Below are positions 23,030-32,906 of a stretch of 64,000 nt of DNA, piece after piece. The position numbers and the translations under genes were made by a program. How positions within the stretch are numbered: the stretch's first letter is position 1; every line of letters begins with the position of its first letter. This DNA is from Mycolicibacter terrae (GTDB taxonomy: Bacteria; Actinomycetota; Actinomycetes; Mycobacteriales; Mycobacteriaceae): contig NZ_AP022564.1 of assembly GCF_010727125.1 (NCBI RefSeq), forward strand, positions 2,976,001 to 3,040,000, in the 5' to 3' direction. The notes under the pieces are model-generated. The model searched no databases. It worked only from the letters and a program-made list of their open reading frames with translations, and was not told the origin of the DNA.

Positions 23030-25645
23030 TCACGCACTCAAGTCGATGCGGTGGGCATCCTTGACGCTGCCGTAGCGGTCCGGGCTGCAGGTCAACACGA
23101 TAACCTGGCCGTGCGAACCGACCGCGTCGAACACCGCACCCATCTTCTCCAGCCGGTCCGGGTCGGTGAAGCCCAGCGCGTCGTCGATCACCACCGGGAC
23201 GCTGTCCTCCTTGGCCACCAGCGCCGCCCCGGCCAGTCGGGTCAGGATGCCCAGCTGTTCCTTGGCGCCACCGGACAGTGACTCGTAGGGCACGGTGCGA
23301 CCGTCGAGGGTGCGCGTGCAGATCTTCAGGTCGGTGTCGACGTCGACTTCGAAGTCGTCGCCGAACACCTTCGCGCCGAGCCGCTGGATCTCGGCGCGGA
23401 ACGGTTCGACGTAGCGGCGGCGGGTGTCGTCTCGGTGGCGGTTCATCGTAGACCGCAGCAGGGCCGCCGCGCGCGCCCGCCGGCCGATCCGATCATGTTC
23501 GGCCGCGACGTGTTCCCGCGCGGTCCGTGCGGCGTCGAGCTGACCCCGGCGACCCTGGGTCCCGAACACCGCGAGTTCGACCTCCACCTCGTGCAGCGCG
23601 CGGGCGGTCTCAGTGTGCCGGGCATCAAGTTCCTGGGCCGCGGTCTGCGCAGCGGCGAGTTCGGCGTCGACCGCGTCGGGCGCCGCGGCGCCCAACTGTT
23701 CGGTCAACTCGGCCACCCGCTGCTGCGCGGTGCGCACGGCCTGCATGTCGGCCTCGGCGCCGGCTGCCAGGTCGTCATCGCTGACCGTTGCCCGCTGCGC
23801 GGCAAGACGCTGGCTGACCGTCTCCAGCTCGCCACGCTGCGTCGCCACTTTGCCACGCAGCAGCGTCAGCCGGGTGGCCGCCTCCGTGCGACGCGCAGCA
23901 GCCTCCTGAGCTGCTTGGCGCACGACTTCGCAGTCGGTGTCGGCCTGCACCCGCAGCGCCTCGGCCGCGTCACGGTCGGCGCGGGCCTGTTCGGGTGTGA
24001 TCCCGGCGGGGATCTCGCCGTGCTCGCCGCGCAGCCGCGCTAGCCGGGCGCGCAGTTCTGCGACGTCGTCGTCGCCGCGCAACGCTGCCTGCGCGGCGAT
24101 CAATTGGTCGCGGCTGCCCTCTAGTTCGCGGCGCCGCTGATCGGCGTGACGTGCCTGCGCCAGCTCGGTCACTCCCGCTGCTGCCAGAGCGTTGGCCAGC
24201 TCGGCCTGTGCCGCAGCATGTTTGGTGCTGGCCTCCCGTGCACTGTCGCCGGGCCGAACACGCACGCTGAGCAGGCCGGGCAGGCCGACCTCAATGCCGT
24301 CGGTGACAGTGGCCGACCAGCTCTGGCCGGCGGACAGCGGGGTGTGCTCGCCGGCGATCACCAGATCGATGTCGGCGACCGCGGTGAATTCCAGGGTCGC
24401 CGAGATCGCGGCCAGCGACGCCTCGGTGCGGTCGCAGGCCGCGACCGCGTCTTCGACCCGGCGCAGCATCGGCTCGGTCACCACGATCTGCGCCAGCTCC
24501 GCCGCCACCTGGGCAAGCTGGTCCTCGGTGGCGTCGAGGCGCTCGAGCCGGGCGGCCAGCCGGTCCGCCTCGTCGCGGGCGGCGAGTTGGTCGACGACCC
24601 GGCGGGCGGAAACAGCGCGTTCGGTGGCGGCGGCCAGCGCGTGTGCGGCGCCGGCCGCGGCGGCCTCTGCCGCGGTGGCTTCGGCCTCGACGGTGGCCTG
24701 CGCCTGGGCGGCGTCGCCGATCTCGGTGTCCAACAGGGCTATCGCGGCCGCGCGGGATTCGAGGTCGTCGCGCAGCCGCTGCCGCTCGGCCTGAGCGGAG
24801 CCGGTCGCGGAGCCGGTCGCTTCGGCCGCGGTAGCCACCAACTGCGCATCGCGAAGCCGGCTGCGCAAGTCGGCGATCGCCGCGCCGGCGGCCTGCGCGG
24901 CGCTGTGCCGGGCATCGGCGGCGGCCTGCTCCTCGGTCAACCTCGCCAACTGCTCGGACAGCTCGGCATGCCGGTGCACCCGCTCGTCCACTTCGGCGAG
25001 CAGCTCGGCGCACCGCGCCACCTCGGCGTCGGCGTCGGCCAGTGCGGCGATGGCGCTCGCCCACTCGCCGGTGGGGCGTCCGGTCGCGGTGAAGTAGCGC
25101 GCGTACTCGGCATCGATCCGCTCGATCAGCAGCGGCTCGGTTCCGCTGGGGCTCGCGGTGTCACCGGCGGCGACGTCCAGCGCCCTCGACAGCGCATCGC
25201 ATCCGGACAAGTCCACCGCCACGGTCGAGGCCGCCTGCAGCACTCGCTGCGCCTGCCACAGGCCGGTGTCCATGGTCTCGTCCAGCATCGCGCGGACTCG
25301 TTCGTGGGCCTCGTCGCCGGTGAGCTGCTCGCGGCGCGGCTCCAGAATGGTCAATTGCGTCCGGGGCGCCTTGTGGAAGCGTTTGTGATAGACGAAACGG
25401 TACGGGCCGGTGCTGATCTCCGCGGTGACCTCGGCGCCGACGTCAGCGTGAGTCGGCTTGACCTGTTTGACGTCTTTTTTGGCGGAGCGGTCCTTGGACT
25501 CCAGCAACAGGTCCAGCGCCTCGATCATCGAGGACTTGCCGATCTCGTTGGCGCCGCACACCACCACCACGCCGTGGTCGGGGAAGTCGATCTCCCGATG
25601 CGCCACGCCGCGGTAGTTGGTCAGCGCCAACCGGTGCAGTCTCAT
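23030..25645 (-). CDS. SbcC/SMC-like AAA ATPase
   Basis: An 871-residue protein with a split ATPase: Walker A CGANEIGKSS (residues 30-39) at the N-terminus, and signature ESLSGGAKEQLGIL plus Walker B VPVVIDDALGF near the C-terminus. Between them are about 650 residues of Ala/Glu/Arg-rich coiled coil, as in SbcC/Rad50. Its start overlaps the 3' end of the nuclease gene (25642-25645), so the pair forms an SbcCD/Mre11-Rad50-like complex that probably processes DNA ends or hairpins. It corresponds in position to M. tuberculosis Rv1278. No obvious Cys-x-x-Cys zinc hook is visible in the coil, so dimerisation may differ from canonical Rad50. Confidence 0.92.
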   Translation of the reverse strand: MRLHRLALTNYRGVAHREIDFPDHGVVVVCGANEIGKSSMIEALDLLLESKDRSAKKDVKQVKPTHADVGAEVTAEISTGPYRFVYHKRFHKAPRTQLTILEPRREQLTGDEAHERVRAMLDETMDTGLWQAQRVLQAASTVAVDLSGCDALSRALDVAAGDTASPSGTEPLLIERIDAEYARYFTATGRPTGEWASAIAALADADAEVARCAELLAEVDERVHRHAELSEQLARLTEEQAAADARHSAAQAAGAAIADLRSRLRDAQLVATAAEATGSATGSAQAERQRLRDDLESRAAAIALLDTEIGDAAQAQATVEAEATAAEAAAAGAAHALAAATERAVSARRVVDQLAARDEADRLAARLERLDATEDQLAQVAAELAQIVVTEPMLRRVEDAVAACDRTEASLAAISATLEFTAVADIDLVIAGEHTPLSAGQSWSATVTDGIEVGLPGLLSVRVRPGDSAREASTKHAAAQAELANALAAAGVTELAQARHADQRRRELEGSRDQLIAAQAALRGDDDVAELRARLARLRGEHGEIPAGITPEQARADRDAAEALRVQADTDCEVVRQAAQEAAARRTEAATRLTLLRGKVATQRGELETVSQRLAAQRATVSDDDLAAGAEADMQAVRTAQQRVAELTEQLGAAAPDAVDAELAAAQTAAQELDARHTETARALHEVEVELAVFGTQGRRGQLDAARTAREHVAAEHDRIGRRARAAALLRSTMNRHRDDTRRRYVEPFRAEIQRLGAKVFGDDFEVDVDTDLKICTRTLDGRTVPYESLSGGAKEQLGILTRLAGAALVAKEDSVPVVIDDALGFTDPDRLEKMGAVFDAVGSHGQVIVLTCSPDRYGSVKDAHRIDLSA

Positions 25646-26787
25646 GCCACCCCCCGATCGACCAGGCGCAGCAGCAGCGCCAGCGCGGCTTGGGCATCCT
25701 CGGCAGCGCCGGTGTCGTCCGCGCGCGCGGCGGCGACCAGTTCCTCGACCGCGTCGGCGGCGAAACCGCCGATTCCCAAATCGGAGAATTCGCCGTCGGC
25801 GGGAACCACCACCAGGTGGGTATGACGCTTCCAGGTGCCCACCCAGGCGAACAGCCGCGAATAGCGGTCCAGGCAGACATCGAGAGCGGCCCGGTCGGTG
25901 ACGCTGAGCGAACCCGTCAGGGCCAGCTGGACCACCGTGCGTTCCTTGTCCGGCAACTGGTCGAGGTTGATGTCCAGGTCGGTGACGTCACGGCCGGTGT
26001 CGAGCTGGCGGTGCAGTGTCAGGAAACGCCACCGGCCGACGTGTCGGGAGTCGACGCTCACGGCGCCGTCGGTCTCGTCGATATCGACCACCAGCACGTG
26101 GCCGGGATCGGATTCGATGTCGTCGAAGTTGGTCGGCTCCGGCGATCCGGAATACCAGATGCGTCCGGTTGCCCCCACCTGGGTGCGGGAGTGCTTGTCC
26201 CCCAGCGCGACATAGTGGATCGCGCCGCGGTCCAGGGCGTCCTGCAGGGCCGCCAGCCGAATCAGCGCGGGGTTGTTCGGGTCGGGGTCCAGCGCGTCGA
26301 CGCCGCCGTGGGCAACCAGGACCCGGATGGTGCCGTCGGCGGGCAGGCCGTCAAGCACGGCGCTCGCCAGGTCGGTGGTGGGCCGTTTGGATCGCCACGG
26401 CGCGGCGACGATCTCCAGACCGGGGCGCACCCGATGCACGCCCGCGGTGTCGAGCACGACGACGTTGTCGGGGCACTCTGCGGTGAACAACGCGCTGGTG
26501 TAGACCGATGCGGCATCCAGCGGATCGTGGTTTCCGGGTAAGAGGTAGACCGGGATTCCGATGGTGCGCATGGCTTCCAGGGACTGGCTGATGACCTCGG
26601 GGGCGAGTTGATTGTCTTCGAACACGTCCCCGGCGACGACGACGAACTCCGCTCCGGTCTCGGCCGCCAGCGCGCCGAGGCCGGCCACCGCGTCGCGCCG
26701 GGCCGCCGAGTAGCGCGGCTGGGCGTCGCCGGCCAGGAAGTGCCGGGTCATGCCGAGCTGCCAGTCGGCGGTGTGCACGAATCGCAT
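25642..26787 (-). CDS. SbcD/Mre11-like metallophosphoesterase nuclease
   Basis: A 381-residue protein from MRFVHTADWQLGMTRHFLAG; the frame extends upstream to 27291 but is antisense to the phosphatase gene there. Calcineurin-like metal motifs are HTADWQLG (family DxH), VVAGDVFED (GDxxD), LLPGNHDPLD (GNHD) and LGDKHSRT. The start is preceded by GGAAAGGG. The C-terminal capping part is distinct from E. coli SbcD. It forms a coupled operon with the coiled-coil ATPase. DNA exo/endonuclease activity with Mn2+ is the family expectation. Confidence 0.93.
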   Translation of the reverse strand: MRFVHTADWQLGMTRHFLAGDAQPRYSAARRDAVAGLGALAAETGAEFVVVAGDVFEDNQLAPEVISQSLEAMRTIGIPVYLLPGNHDPLDAASVYTSALFTAECPDNVVVLDTAGVHRVRPGLEIVAAPWRSKRPTTDLASAVLDGLPADGTIRVLVAHGGVDALDPDPNNPALIRLAALQDALDRGAIHYVALGDKHSRTQVGATGRIWYSGSPEPTNFDDIESDPGHVLVVDIDETDGAVSVDSRHVGRWRFLTLHRQLDTGRDVTDLDINLDQLPDKERTVVQLALTGSLSVTDRAALDVCLDRYSRLFAWVGTWKRHTHLVVVPADGEFSDLGIGGFAADAVEELVAAARADDTGAAEDAQAALALLLRLVDRGVA

Positions 26788-26960
26788 GTCGGTCCCGTCC
26801 CTTTCCGCCGGCTGTCGGCCGGGCATCGCGAGTGTATGGCCGGTCACCGACAAGCCCGCGGACCTTGCTCGGCAGGTCTCAACGCCCGGCGGACAACCCC
26901 ATCCCGCACGTCTCACCCGGCACTTCAGCATCAGCAGGGATGCCGGGATACGACGGCCCC

Positions 26961-26973
26961 TACCCTGGGACCG
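26961..26973 (+). promoter_or_regulatory. -10 box of a candidate leaderless promoter
   Basis: TACCCT (26961-26966) is followed by seven bases and then GTG 26974, the leaderless spacing. No Shine-Dalgarno is visible. Confidence 0.55.
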
Positions 26974-27474
26974 GTGAGCACCCGCACCTTGATCCTGCTT
27001 CGGCACGCCAAGTCGGACTATCCGCCCGGGGCGGCCGACCATGAACGCCCGCTGGCCAAGCGCGGAATCCGGGAGGCCGGGCTGGCCGGCGACTGGTTGC
27101 GCGCCCGGAACCCCGAGATCGACGCGGTGCTGTGTTCGACGGCGACTCGCACCCGGCAGACCCTCGAGCAGACCGGGGTAAGCGCACCGGTGCGCTATCT
27201 CGACGACCTCTACGAGGCCGCGCCCGGAACCGTGATCGCGACGATCAACACCGTCGGCGACGACGTGCACACCCTGCTGGTGATCGGCCACGAACCGGCC
27301 ATGTCGAGCGTCGCCCTCGGGTTGGCCGGCGCACCGGGAACCGATGCCGCTGTTGCCCAGCAGATCTCAGAGAAATTCCCGACCTCGGGGATCGCCGTGC
27401 TGCACGTCAACGGCGGTTGGGCGGACTTGGAACTCGGGACAGCAGCCCTGGTGGACTTTCACGTGCCGCGCTGA
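26974..27474 (+). CDS. SixA-like histidine phosphatase
   Basis: A 166-residue histidine-phosphatase-superfamily protein starting MSTRTLILLRHAKSDYPPG. It has the catalytic LRHAKSD motif (family RHG variant), the second-site Arg in STATRTRQTLEQTG, Glu in DLYEAAPGTVI and the second catalytic His in LVIGHEPAMSS. Size and motifs are SixA-type, which suggests phosphohistidine or small-substrate phosphatase activity. It is divergent from the SbcCD-like pair, matching M. tuberculosis Rv1276c by position. The GTG start is favoured over a long upstream open frame because of the -10 spacing. Confidence 0.9.
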   Translation: MSTRTLILLRHAKSDYPPGAADHERPLAKRGIREAGLAGDWLRARNPEIDAVLCSTATRTRQTLEQTGVSAPVRYLDDLYEAAPGTVIATINTVGDDVHTLLVIGHEPAMSSVALGLAGAPGTDAAVAQQISEKFPTSGIAVLHVNGGWADLELGTAALVDFHVPR

Positions 27475-27475
27475 T

Positions 27476-27504
27476 CGGCCCCGCGCATGTGGCGCTCGGG
27501 GCCG
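27476..27504. terminator. Bidirectional hairpin terminator candidate
   Basis: CGGCCCCG (27476-27483) pairs perfectly with CGGGGCCG (27497-27504) in the gap between the convergent phosphatase and excalibur genes. No T-tract is present. Confidence 0.55.
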
Positions 27505-27507
27505 GAC

Positions 27508-27717
27508 TCAGCGCTTTGGTTCGCAGGCGAGCCCGTCACCGTCGCGGTCGAGCTTCGACGAATAGGCGGGATCGTCTTGGGTGATGTTGTACCGGCCATC
27601 CGCGTGGGCTTCGGAGCAATTCTTGTAGGGCGGGTCGGCCATGGCCACCGGGGCGACTGCCACACCGGCAGTCGCCGCACTCACGACGATGGCGATCAGA
27701 AGACGGTGACGCATCAT
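27508..27717 (-). CDS. Exported excalibur-domain protein
   Basis: A small protein of about 69 residues. The start MMRHRLLIAIVVS is chosen because AAGGAGAGGGCAAGG lies just upstream; a frame nine codons longer also exists. A signal peptide ends near VAMA, followed by a single excalibur calcium-binding motif, DRDGDGLACE, at the C-terminus, with a second cysteine in YKNCSEAHADG to form a likely disulfide. Such proteins are secreted or cell-wall associated, and the EF-hand-like DxDxDG loop implies Ca2+ binding. It converges on the phosphatase gene. The partner or process is unknown. Confidence 0.88.
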   Translation of the reverse strand: MMRHRLLIAIVVSAATAGVAVAPVAMADPPYKNCSEAHADGRYNITQDDPAYSSKLDRDGDGLACEPKR

Positions 27718-28053
27718 CCTTGCCCTCTCCTTGGGAGTCAAACCTGCGCAACGACAGTGAATCTGACAGCTACCAGACGGTGACTCTAGCCGCCAGCAGG
27801 CCCGTTGTCCTGGAATCGGTATGGGGATGCGGTAACCGCCCGTTCAAACCCGGAAACGGTTGCCCGGTGCGTTGCTCGCTTGTCTCGCCCACTCGCCGAT
27901 CCGTGGGTGCGCGAACACCCTTCGGCAACGACCGCCCCTTGTGAATCCCGCTGGTCAGCGAGATAGTCTGGGCCGCAATAGGAACCATCACTTCGAACCA
28001 CCTGGTTCAAAGCGAAAGCGTCGGCATCCCTGGCTGAGGTCCGCCCTGTCCCG
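27718..28053. other. Intergenic region, no supported gene
   Basis: About 335 bases lie between the excalibur start and the lprC stop. Short frames on both strands lack binding sites and codon character. Visible structure is limited to a GGTAACCG/CGGTTGCC near-palindrome around 27832-27865 and a perfect GAACCA-CC-TGGTTC palindrome at 27995-28008. Confidence 0.5.
27995..28008 (-). terminator. Short palindrome downstream of lprC
   Basis: GAACCA (27995-28000) and TGGTTC (28003-28008) are separated by two bases, 45 bases after the lprC stop on the minus strand. It could end the lprB-lprC transcript or bind a protein; the two-base loop makes a DNA-level site as likely as an RNA hairpin. Confidence 0.3.
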
Positions 28054-28596
28054 CTACGAGTTCGTCGCGAGCGTCAATTCCATCAGCTTGATCGCCTGCT
28101 CGCACGCGTCGATCCCCGGAGCCTGCGGGTTCACCCACCAGCCGACCACGCCGGCGGCGTCGCTAGCGACTCCGCACGAGCCGTTCGGGTCCGCGGGGCG
28201 CATCACGATCGACGGCACGCCCACGATCGTCTTGTTCTCGATCTGATACTGCAGGAACTCGGCGACCTTGCGCTCGTTGTCCAAGCTGCCCTGCTCGAAC
28301 CAGAACCGGGTGATGTCGATCAGCCCGGCCGGGTTGGCCGCCTGCCAGCGGCAGATCGCGCCGACGAAGGTGCTCTGGATGTCCAGCGGGTCCGCCCCCA
28401 CCGTCTTGGCCAGGATGTCGGTGGTCAGCACCTCGCACTCCTTGAGCAGATTGGGGTACTGCCGCTCGGAGTTGTTGTTGCGCTGGGTATCCCCGGAGCC
28501 CGCCTTGACCGCGGTGCCGCCCACCTCACGGGAGCAGGCGGTTGGCGCGATCAGCACGGCCAGCGCCCCGAGAACGGCCAGAATCCGGCGGGTCAT
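28054..28596 (-). CDS. lprC: Lipoprotein LprC
   Basis: A 180-residue protein starting MTRRILAVLGALAVLIAPTA, with the lipobox Cys near residue 21 (PTAC). The mature domain has conserved-looking paired cysteines (LLKECEVL, GAICRWQA, GSCGVAS, DACEQAI) and resembles the mycobacterial DUF3558-type lipoproteins. The ATG overlaps the lprB stop as ATGA (28593-28596), so the two are translated together. Position next to lprB and the ABC exporter matches M. tuberculosis Rv1275. Function unknown; cell-envelope located. Confidence 0.9.
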   Translation of the reverse strand: MTRRILAVLGALAVLIAPTACSREVGGTAVKAGSGDTQRNNNSERQYPNLLKECEVLTTDILAKTVGADPLDIQSTFVGAICRWQAANPAGLIDITRFWFEQGSLDNERKVAEFLQYQIENKTIVGVPSIVMRPADPNGSCGVASDAAGVVGWWVNPQAPGIDACEQAIKLMELTLATNS

Positions 28597-29141
28597 TTGG
28601 AGTTCGCAATCGACTGGCGGGTCAGCTCTTTGGCGACGTCGCACGGGTCCGGGAACGGCTTCTGGGCGAAACTCACCGACCACTCGATGAAGTCGTCCTT
28701 GAACTGGATGCCGATCTCGCACAGGTTGTCGCCCATGGTCGGGGCGGTGCCGATCGCGATGAAGCCACTGTGGCCGTCGATGTTGATGTCCTCCACCGAC
28801 GTGCGCGACACCTCCTCGGTCTTGCGCTCGCGCCCGATCGGGCTGCCGCGATACCAGGAGAAGGAGAAGTGCGGTCCCATGATCCCGCCGCGGGCCAGCC
28901 ACTGGCAGCCCACCGAGTTCTGCGCGGTGTTGACCAGCCCCGACACCCGGGTCAGGTTGGTGACGGTCTCGTCGCTGATGCCCCCGCACTGCGGGAAGGA
29001 CGGCCCGTGAGTGCTCTGGTCGGACTTGGTCGCCGAGGACTCGCCGGACTGGGCTTCGGTCGAGCCGGAGTCGGAACACCCGGCGAGCATCGGAATCACG
29101 GTAGCGACCGCCAGGGCCGGGACCGTCAGTTTGAGCCGCAC
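28593..29141 (-). CDS. lprB: Lipoprotein LprB
   Basis: A 182-residue DUF3558-like lipoprotein. GTG 29141 gives MRLKLTVPALAVATVIPML with lipobox LAGC; a frame 34 codons longer exists, but the TACAGT box seven bases before this GTG supports it. The mature part contains FPQCGGISDETV, NSVGCQWLARGG, HFSFSWYRGSPIGRERKTEE and SVSFAQKPFPDPC, closely like M. tuberculosis LprB (Rv1274) as I remember it. It is coupled to lprC and divergent from the ABC exporter genes. Role unknown. Confidence 0.92.
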   Translation of the reverse strand: MRLKLTVPALAVATVIPMLAGCSDSGSTEAQSGESSATKSDQSTHGPSFPQCGGISDETVTNLTRVSGLVNTAQNSVGCQWLARGGIMGPHFSFSWYRGSPIGRERKTEEVSRTSVEDINIDGHSGFIAIGTAPTMGDNLCEIGIQFKDDFIEWSVSFAQKPFPDPCDVAKELTRQSIANSK

Positions 29142-29154
29142 ACGATGCACTGTA
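29142..29154 (-). promoter_or_regulatory. -10 box of a candidate leaderless lprB promoter
   Basis: On the minus strand TACAGT (29149-29154) is followed by seven bases and GTG 29141. Confidence 0.5.
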
Positions 29155-29263
29155 GCGGCACCACCGCCGGGCAACCACGACACACCGGGTGACCAGTCGG
29201 TTTGTGTCGCCCCGGCACTGTCACCACCGCATGCGGCCCGCACGGATGTGCGACAGTAAGCCC

Positions 29264-31009
29264 ATGCTCCTGGCGCTGCTGCGCTGCTACCTCAGGCCGT
29301 ACCGCTGGCCGGTCGCGGCGGTGATGACCCTGCAGCTGATCAGCACCCTGTCCTCGTTGTACCTGCCGACCGTCAACGCCTCGATCATCGACGACGGGGT
29401 GGTGCGCGGCGACACCGCCGTCATCACCCGGCTGGGTGCGGTGATGCTGGCGGTCACCGGCCTGCAGGTGCTGTGCGCAATCGCGGCGGTCTACTTCGGC
29501 GCGCGGACCGGGACCGGCTTCGGCCGGGATCTGCGCCGGGCGGTGTTTAACCGGGTGATCGGCTTCTCCGAGCGCGAGACCACCCGATTCGGCACGCCGA
29601 CGCTGCTGACCCGCACCACCAACGACGTCCGCCAGATCCAGCTGGTGGTGCAACTGGGGACGACGGTGCTGGTCGCCGCGCCGATCATGAGCATCGGTGG
29701 GCTGCTGATGGCGCTGCACCAGGATGTCGGACTGTCCTGGCTGCTGGCGGTGGCCGTACCGGTACTGGCGGGGGCCAACTACGCGATCGTGGTGCGGATG
29801 CTGCCGTTGTTCCGCCGGATGCAGATGCTGATCGACAACATCAACCGGGTGCTGCGTGATCAGCTCACCGGGATCCGGGTCATCCGCGCCTTCGCCCGGG
29901 AAACCCACGAGCAGGACCGGTTCGCCCGCGCCAACACGGCACTGTCGGACACCTCGATGACCGTCGGCAACCTGCAGGCGCTGATGCTGCCGGCCACCAC
30001 GCTGATCATCAACGCCTCCAGCGTCGCGCTGATCTGGTTCGGCGGGCTGCGCATCGACGCCGGGCAGATGCAGGTCGGTTCACTGATCGCGTTCCTGTCC
30101 TATTTCATGCAGATCCTGATGGCGGTGTTGATGGCCACCATGGTCGTGGCGATCCTGCCGCGCGCCGCGGTATGCGCCGAGCGGATCACCGAGGTGCTGT
30201 CCACCGAGCCGGCGCTGAGCACCCCGGTGAACCCGGTGACACCGTCGGCCGCCACCGGCGAGGTCCGGCTGGCCGGGGTCGGCTTCGCCTATCCCGGCGC
30301 CGACCGGGCGGTGCTGCAGGACGTGTCGCTGACCGCCCGGCCCGGCTCCACCACCGCGGTGGTCGGCTCCACCGGGTCGGGAAAGTCCACCCTGGTGTCG
30401 CTGATCTGCCGGCTGCGCGACGTGACCGACGGCGCGGTGCTCATCGACGGCGTCGACGTGCGCGACCGCGACCCCGAAGAGCTGTGGTCGGGTATCGGGC
30501 TGGTGCCGCAACGCGGCTACCTGTTCTCCGGGACCGTCGCCGACAACCTGCGCTACGGCGCCCCGGCGGGCGCCGAGGTCAGCGACGAGCAGATGTGGGA
30601 GGCGTTGCGGGTGGCGGCCGCCGACGATTTCGTGACCGCGCACCCCGACGGGCTGGCGATGCCGGTGGCCCAGGGCGGGATCAACCTGTCCGGTGGGCAG
30701 CGGCAACGGCTGGCGATCGCCCGGGCCGTGATCCGCCGGCCGTCGATCTATCTGTTCGACGACGCGTTCTCCGCACTGGACACCCGCACCGACGCCGCGG
30801 TGCGGGCGGCACTGCGCGAGGTGGCCGCCGATGCGACGGTGATCATTGTGGCGCAGCGGATCTCGACGGTGGTGCAGGCCGATCAGGTGATCGTCATCGA
30901 TGACGGGCAGGTGGTCGGTGCGGGCACCCATCAGCAGTTGCTGGCCGAGTGTCCTACCTACGCCGAGTTCGCCGAATCCCAGTCAGTGATGGCCGGAGGG
31001 CTGCCGTGA
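29264..31009 (+). CDS. ABC exporter subunit with degenerate catalytic site
   Basis: A 581-residue half-transporter. Six TM helices (about 1-310) are followed by an ATPase domain with Walker [12 protein letters not shown]-loop VPQRGYLF, signature LSGGQRQRL and Walker [13 protein letters not shown]. The residue after the Walker B Asp is Asp, where catalytically active domains have Glu. The start [16 protein letters not shown] is chosen by family length; the upstream frame overlaps lprB antisense. Its stop overlaps the next ABC gene as GTGA, so the two form a heterodimer like M. tuberculosis Rv1273c/Rv1272c. The substrate is unknown; multidrug or lipid export is typical. Confidence 0.93.
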   Translation: MLLALLRCYLRPYRWPVAAVMTLQLISTLSSLYLPTVNASIIDDGVVRGDTAVITRLGAVMLAVTGLQVLCAIAAVYFGARTGTGFGRDLRRAVFNRVIGFSERETTRFGTPTLLTRTTNDVRQIQLVVQLGTTVLVAAPIMSIGGLLMALHQDVGLSWLLAVAVPVLAGANYAIVVRMLPLFRRMQMLIDNINRVLRDQLTGIRVIRAFARETHEQDRFARANTALSDTSMTVGNLQALMLPATTLIINASSVALIWFGGLRIDAGQMQVGSLIAFLSYFMQILMAVLMATMVVAILPRAAVCAERITEVLSTEPALSTPVNPVTPSAATGEVRLAGVGFAYPGADRAVLQDVSLTARPGSTTAVVGSTGSGKSTLVSLICRLRDVTDGAVLIDGVDVRDRDPEELWSGIGLVPQRGYLFSGTVADNLRYGAPAGAEVSDEQMWEALRVAAADDFVTAHPDGLAMPVAQGGINLSGGQRQRLAIARAVIRRPSIYLFDDAFSALDTRTDAAVRAALREVAADATVIIVAQRISTVVQADQVIVIDDGQVVGAGTHQQLLAECPTYAEFAESQSVMAGGLP

Positions 31010-32898
31010 CGGCCCCGGTGATGGATTCGACCGCGCGGCCCACCGACTTCTCGGTGACCGCGATGCGGCTGGTGCGGCGGATGGGCCCGCAGCGTCGGTT
31101 GATCGCCGCGGTGATCGCGCTGTCGCTGGGCGGCATCGCGATCGGGGTGGCCGGCCCGCGGATCCTCGGCCATGCCACCGATCTGATTTTCAACGGGGTG
31201 ATCGGCCGCGGCCTGCCGTCGGGCATGACCAAGCAGCAGGCCGTCGAGGCCGCCCGCGCCGCGGGTCGGGGCACCTATGCCGACATGCTGTCCGGGATGG
31301 CCGTGGTGCCGGGCGCCGGCGTCGACTTCGCCGCGGTCGCGCGCACGCTGGCCCTGGCGATGAGTTTGTATCTGGTTGCCGCGCTGATGGTCTGGACCCA
31401 GGCGCGGCTGCTCAACGTGATCCTGCAACGCACCCTGCGCACGCTGCGCCGCGACGTCGAGGACAAGTTGCACCGGCTGCCGCTGCGCTACTTCGACACC
31501 CAGCGCCGCGGCGAACTGCTGAGCCGGGTCACCAACGACGTCGACAACACCGCGACGTCGGTGTCGATGACGATCAGCCAACTGTTCTCCTCGGTGCTGA
31601 CCGTGCTGGTGGTGCTGGCGATGATGCTGTCCATCTCGCCGCTGCTGGCCGCGATCACGCTGCTCGGCGTTCCGGTGTCGCTGCTGGCGGTACGGGCGAT
31701 CACCCGGCGCTCGCAGCGACTGTTCGCCGCGCAGTGGGCGGCCACCGGACGGCTCAACGCCCACCTGGAGGAGACCTACAGCGGCTTCACCCTGATCCGC
31801 ACCTTCGGTCACCGGGACTGGGCGCAGCAGCGCTTCGACGAGTGCAACGACGAGCTGTACCGGGCCGGGTTCGGCGCCCAGTTCCTCTCCGGCCTGGTGG
31901 CACCGGCGACCGGGGTGATCGCCAACCTGGGCTATGTCGCGGTTGCGGTGATCGGCGGTTTCCAAGTAGCCACCGGTCAGATCACCCTGGGCAGCATCCA
32001 GGCGTTCATCGCCTACGTCCGCCAGTTCAACCAGCCGTTGGGCAACCTCGCGGCGATGTACAACACGCTGCAGTCCGGGGCGGCCAGCGCCGAGCGGGTC
32101 TTCGCCTTCCTCGACGAGCCCGAGGAGCCACCGGCCCCCGCGGTACCACTGTCGCTCAATGGTTCCGGGCCGCGCGGGCGAGTCGAGTTCCGCGACGTCA
32201 GTTTCGGCTACCGGCCCGGGGTTCCGGTGATCGAGGACCTGTCGCTGACCGTCGAGCCGGGCACCACGGTGGCGATCGTCGGGCCGACCGGGGCGGGCAA
32301 GACCACCTTGGTCAACCTGCTGATGCGGTTCTACGACGTGGAGCGTGGGCAGATCCTGATCGACGGCGTCGACATCACCTCGGTGGACCGCTCGGCGCTG
32401 CGCTCCTCGATCGGGATGGTGTTGCAGGACACCTGGCTGTTCACCGGGACGATCGCCGACAACATCGGCTACGGACGGCCCGACGCATCGGAAGACGAGG
32501 TGCTGGCGGCCGCCCGCGCCGCGCACGTCGACCGGTTCGCCGAGGCGCTTCCGGACGGTTACGCCACCAGGGTCAGCGACGACGGGGCGGGGATCAGTGC
32601 CGGAGAGAAGCAGCTGATCACGATCGCCCGGGCGTTCCTGGCCCGCCCGCAACTACTGATCCTCGACGAGGCGACCAGCTCGGTGGACACCCGCACCGAA
32701 CTGCTCATTCAGCGGGCGACGCGCGAATTGCGCAGGGACCGCACCAGCTTCATCATCGCCCACCGACTTTCGACGATCCGCGACGCGGACCTGATCCTGG
32801 TGATGCAGGCCGGCCGCATCGTCGAGCAGGGCACCCACACCGAGTTGCTGGCCGCCGGGGGGCGTACTGGGCGATGGCCGAGGGCAATTGATCTGTGA
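31006..32898 (+). CDS. ABC exporter subunit with catalytic Walker B Glu; frame altered at the last residues
   Basis: A 630-residue half-transporter with six TM helices and an insert around residues 60-110. The ATPase has Walker [11 protein letters not shown], a divergent signature ISAGEKQL and Walker [13 protein letters not shown] with the catalytic Glu, complementary to its partner. GTG 31006 overlaps the partner's stop. The last residues read [13 protein letters not shown]. One extra G in the six-G run at 32857-32862 would give the family-like ending [11 protein letters not shown] and a stop at 32891. A one-base deletion or sequencing error at the extreme C-terminus is likely, with little effect on the ATPase. 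Confidence 0.92.
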   Translation: MTAPVMDSTARPTDFSVTAMRLVRRMGPQRRLIAAVIALSLGGIAIGVAGPRILGHATDLIFNGVIGRGLPSGMTKQQAVEAARAAGRGTYADMLSGMAVVPGAGVDFAAVARTLALAMSLYLVAALMVWTQARLLNVILQRTLRTLRRDVEDKLHRLPLRYFDTQRRGELLSRVTNDVDNTATSVSMTISQLFSSVLTVLVVLAMMLSISPLLAAITLLGVPVSLLAVRAITRRSQRLFAAQWAATGRLNAHLEETYSGFTLIRTFGHRDWAQQRFDECNDELYRAGFGAQFLSGLVAPATGVIANLGYVAVAVIGGFQVATGQITLGSIQAFIAYVRQFNQPLGNLAAMYNTLQSGAASAERVFAFLDEPEEPPAPAVPLSLNGSGPRGRVEFRDVSFGYRPGVPVIEDLSLTVEPGTTVAIVGPTGAGKTTLVNLLMRFYDVERGQILIDGVDITSVDRSALRSSIGMVLQDTWLFTGTIADNIGYGRPDASEDEVLAAARAAHVDRFAEALPDGYATRVSDDGAGISAGEKQLITIARAFLARPQLLILDEATSSVDTRTELLIQRATRELRRDRTSFIIAHRLSTIRDADLILVMQAGRIVEQGTHTELLAAGGRTGRWPRAIDL

Positions 32899-32906
32899 TC
32901 CTCGGG

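Noticed and set aside
24146..25825. 559-codon plus-strand frame opposite the SMC-like ATPase
   Set aside because: Antisense shadow; Gly/Arg-rich without any motif.
25642..27291. 549-codon version of the SbcD-like nuclease
   Set aside because: The extension is antisense to the SixA-like gene; MRFVHTADW at 26787 is the family start.
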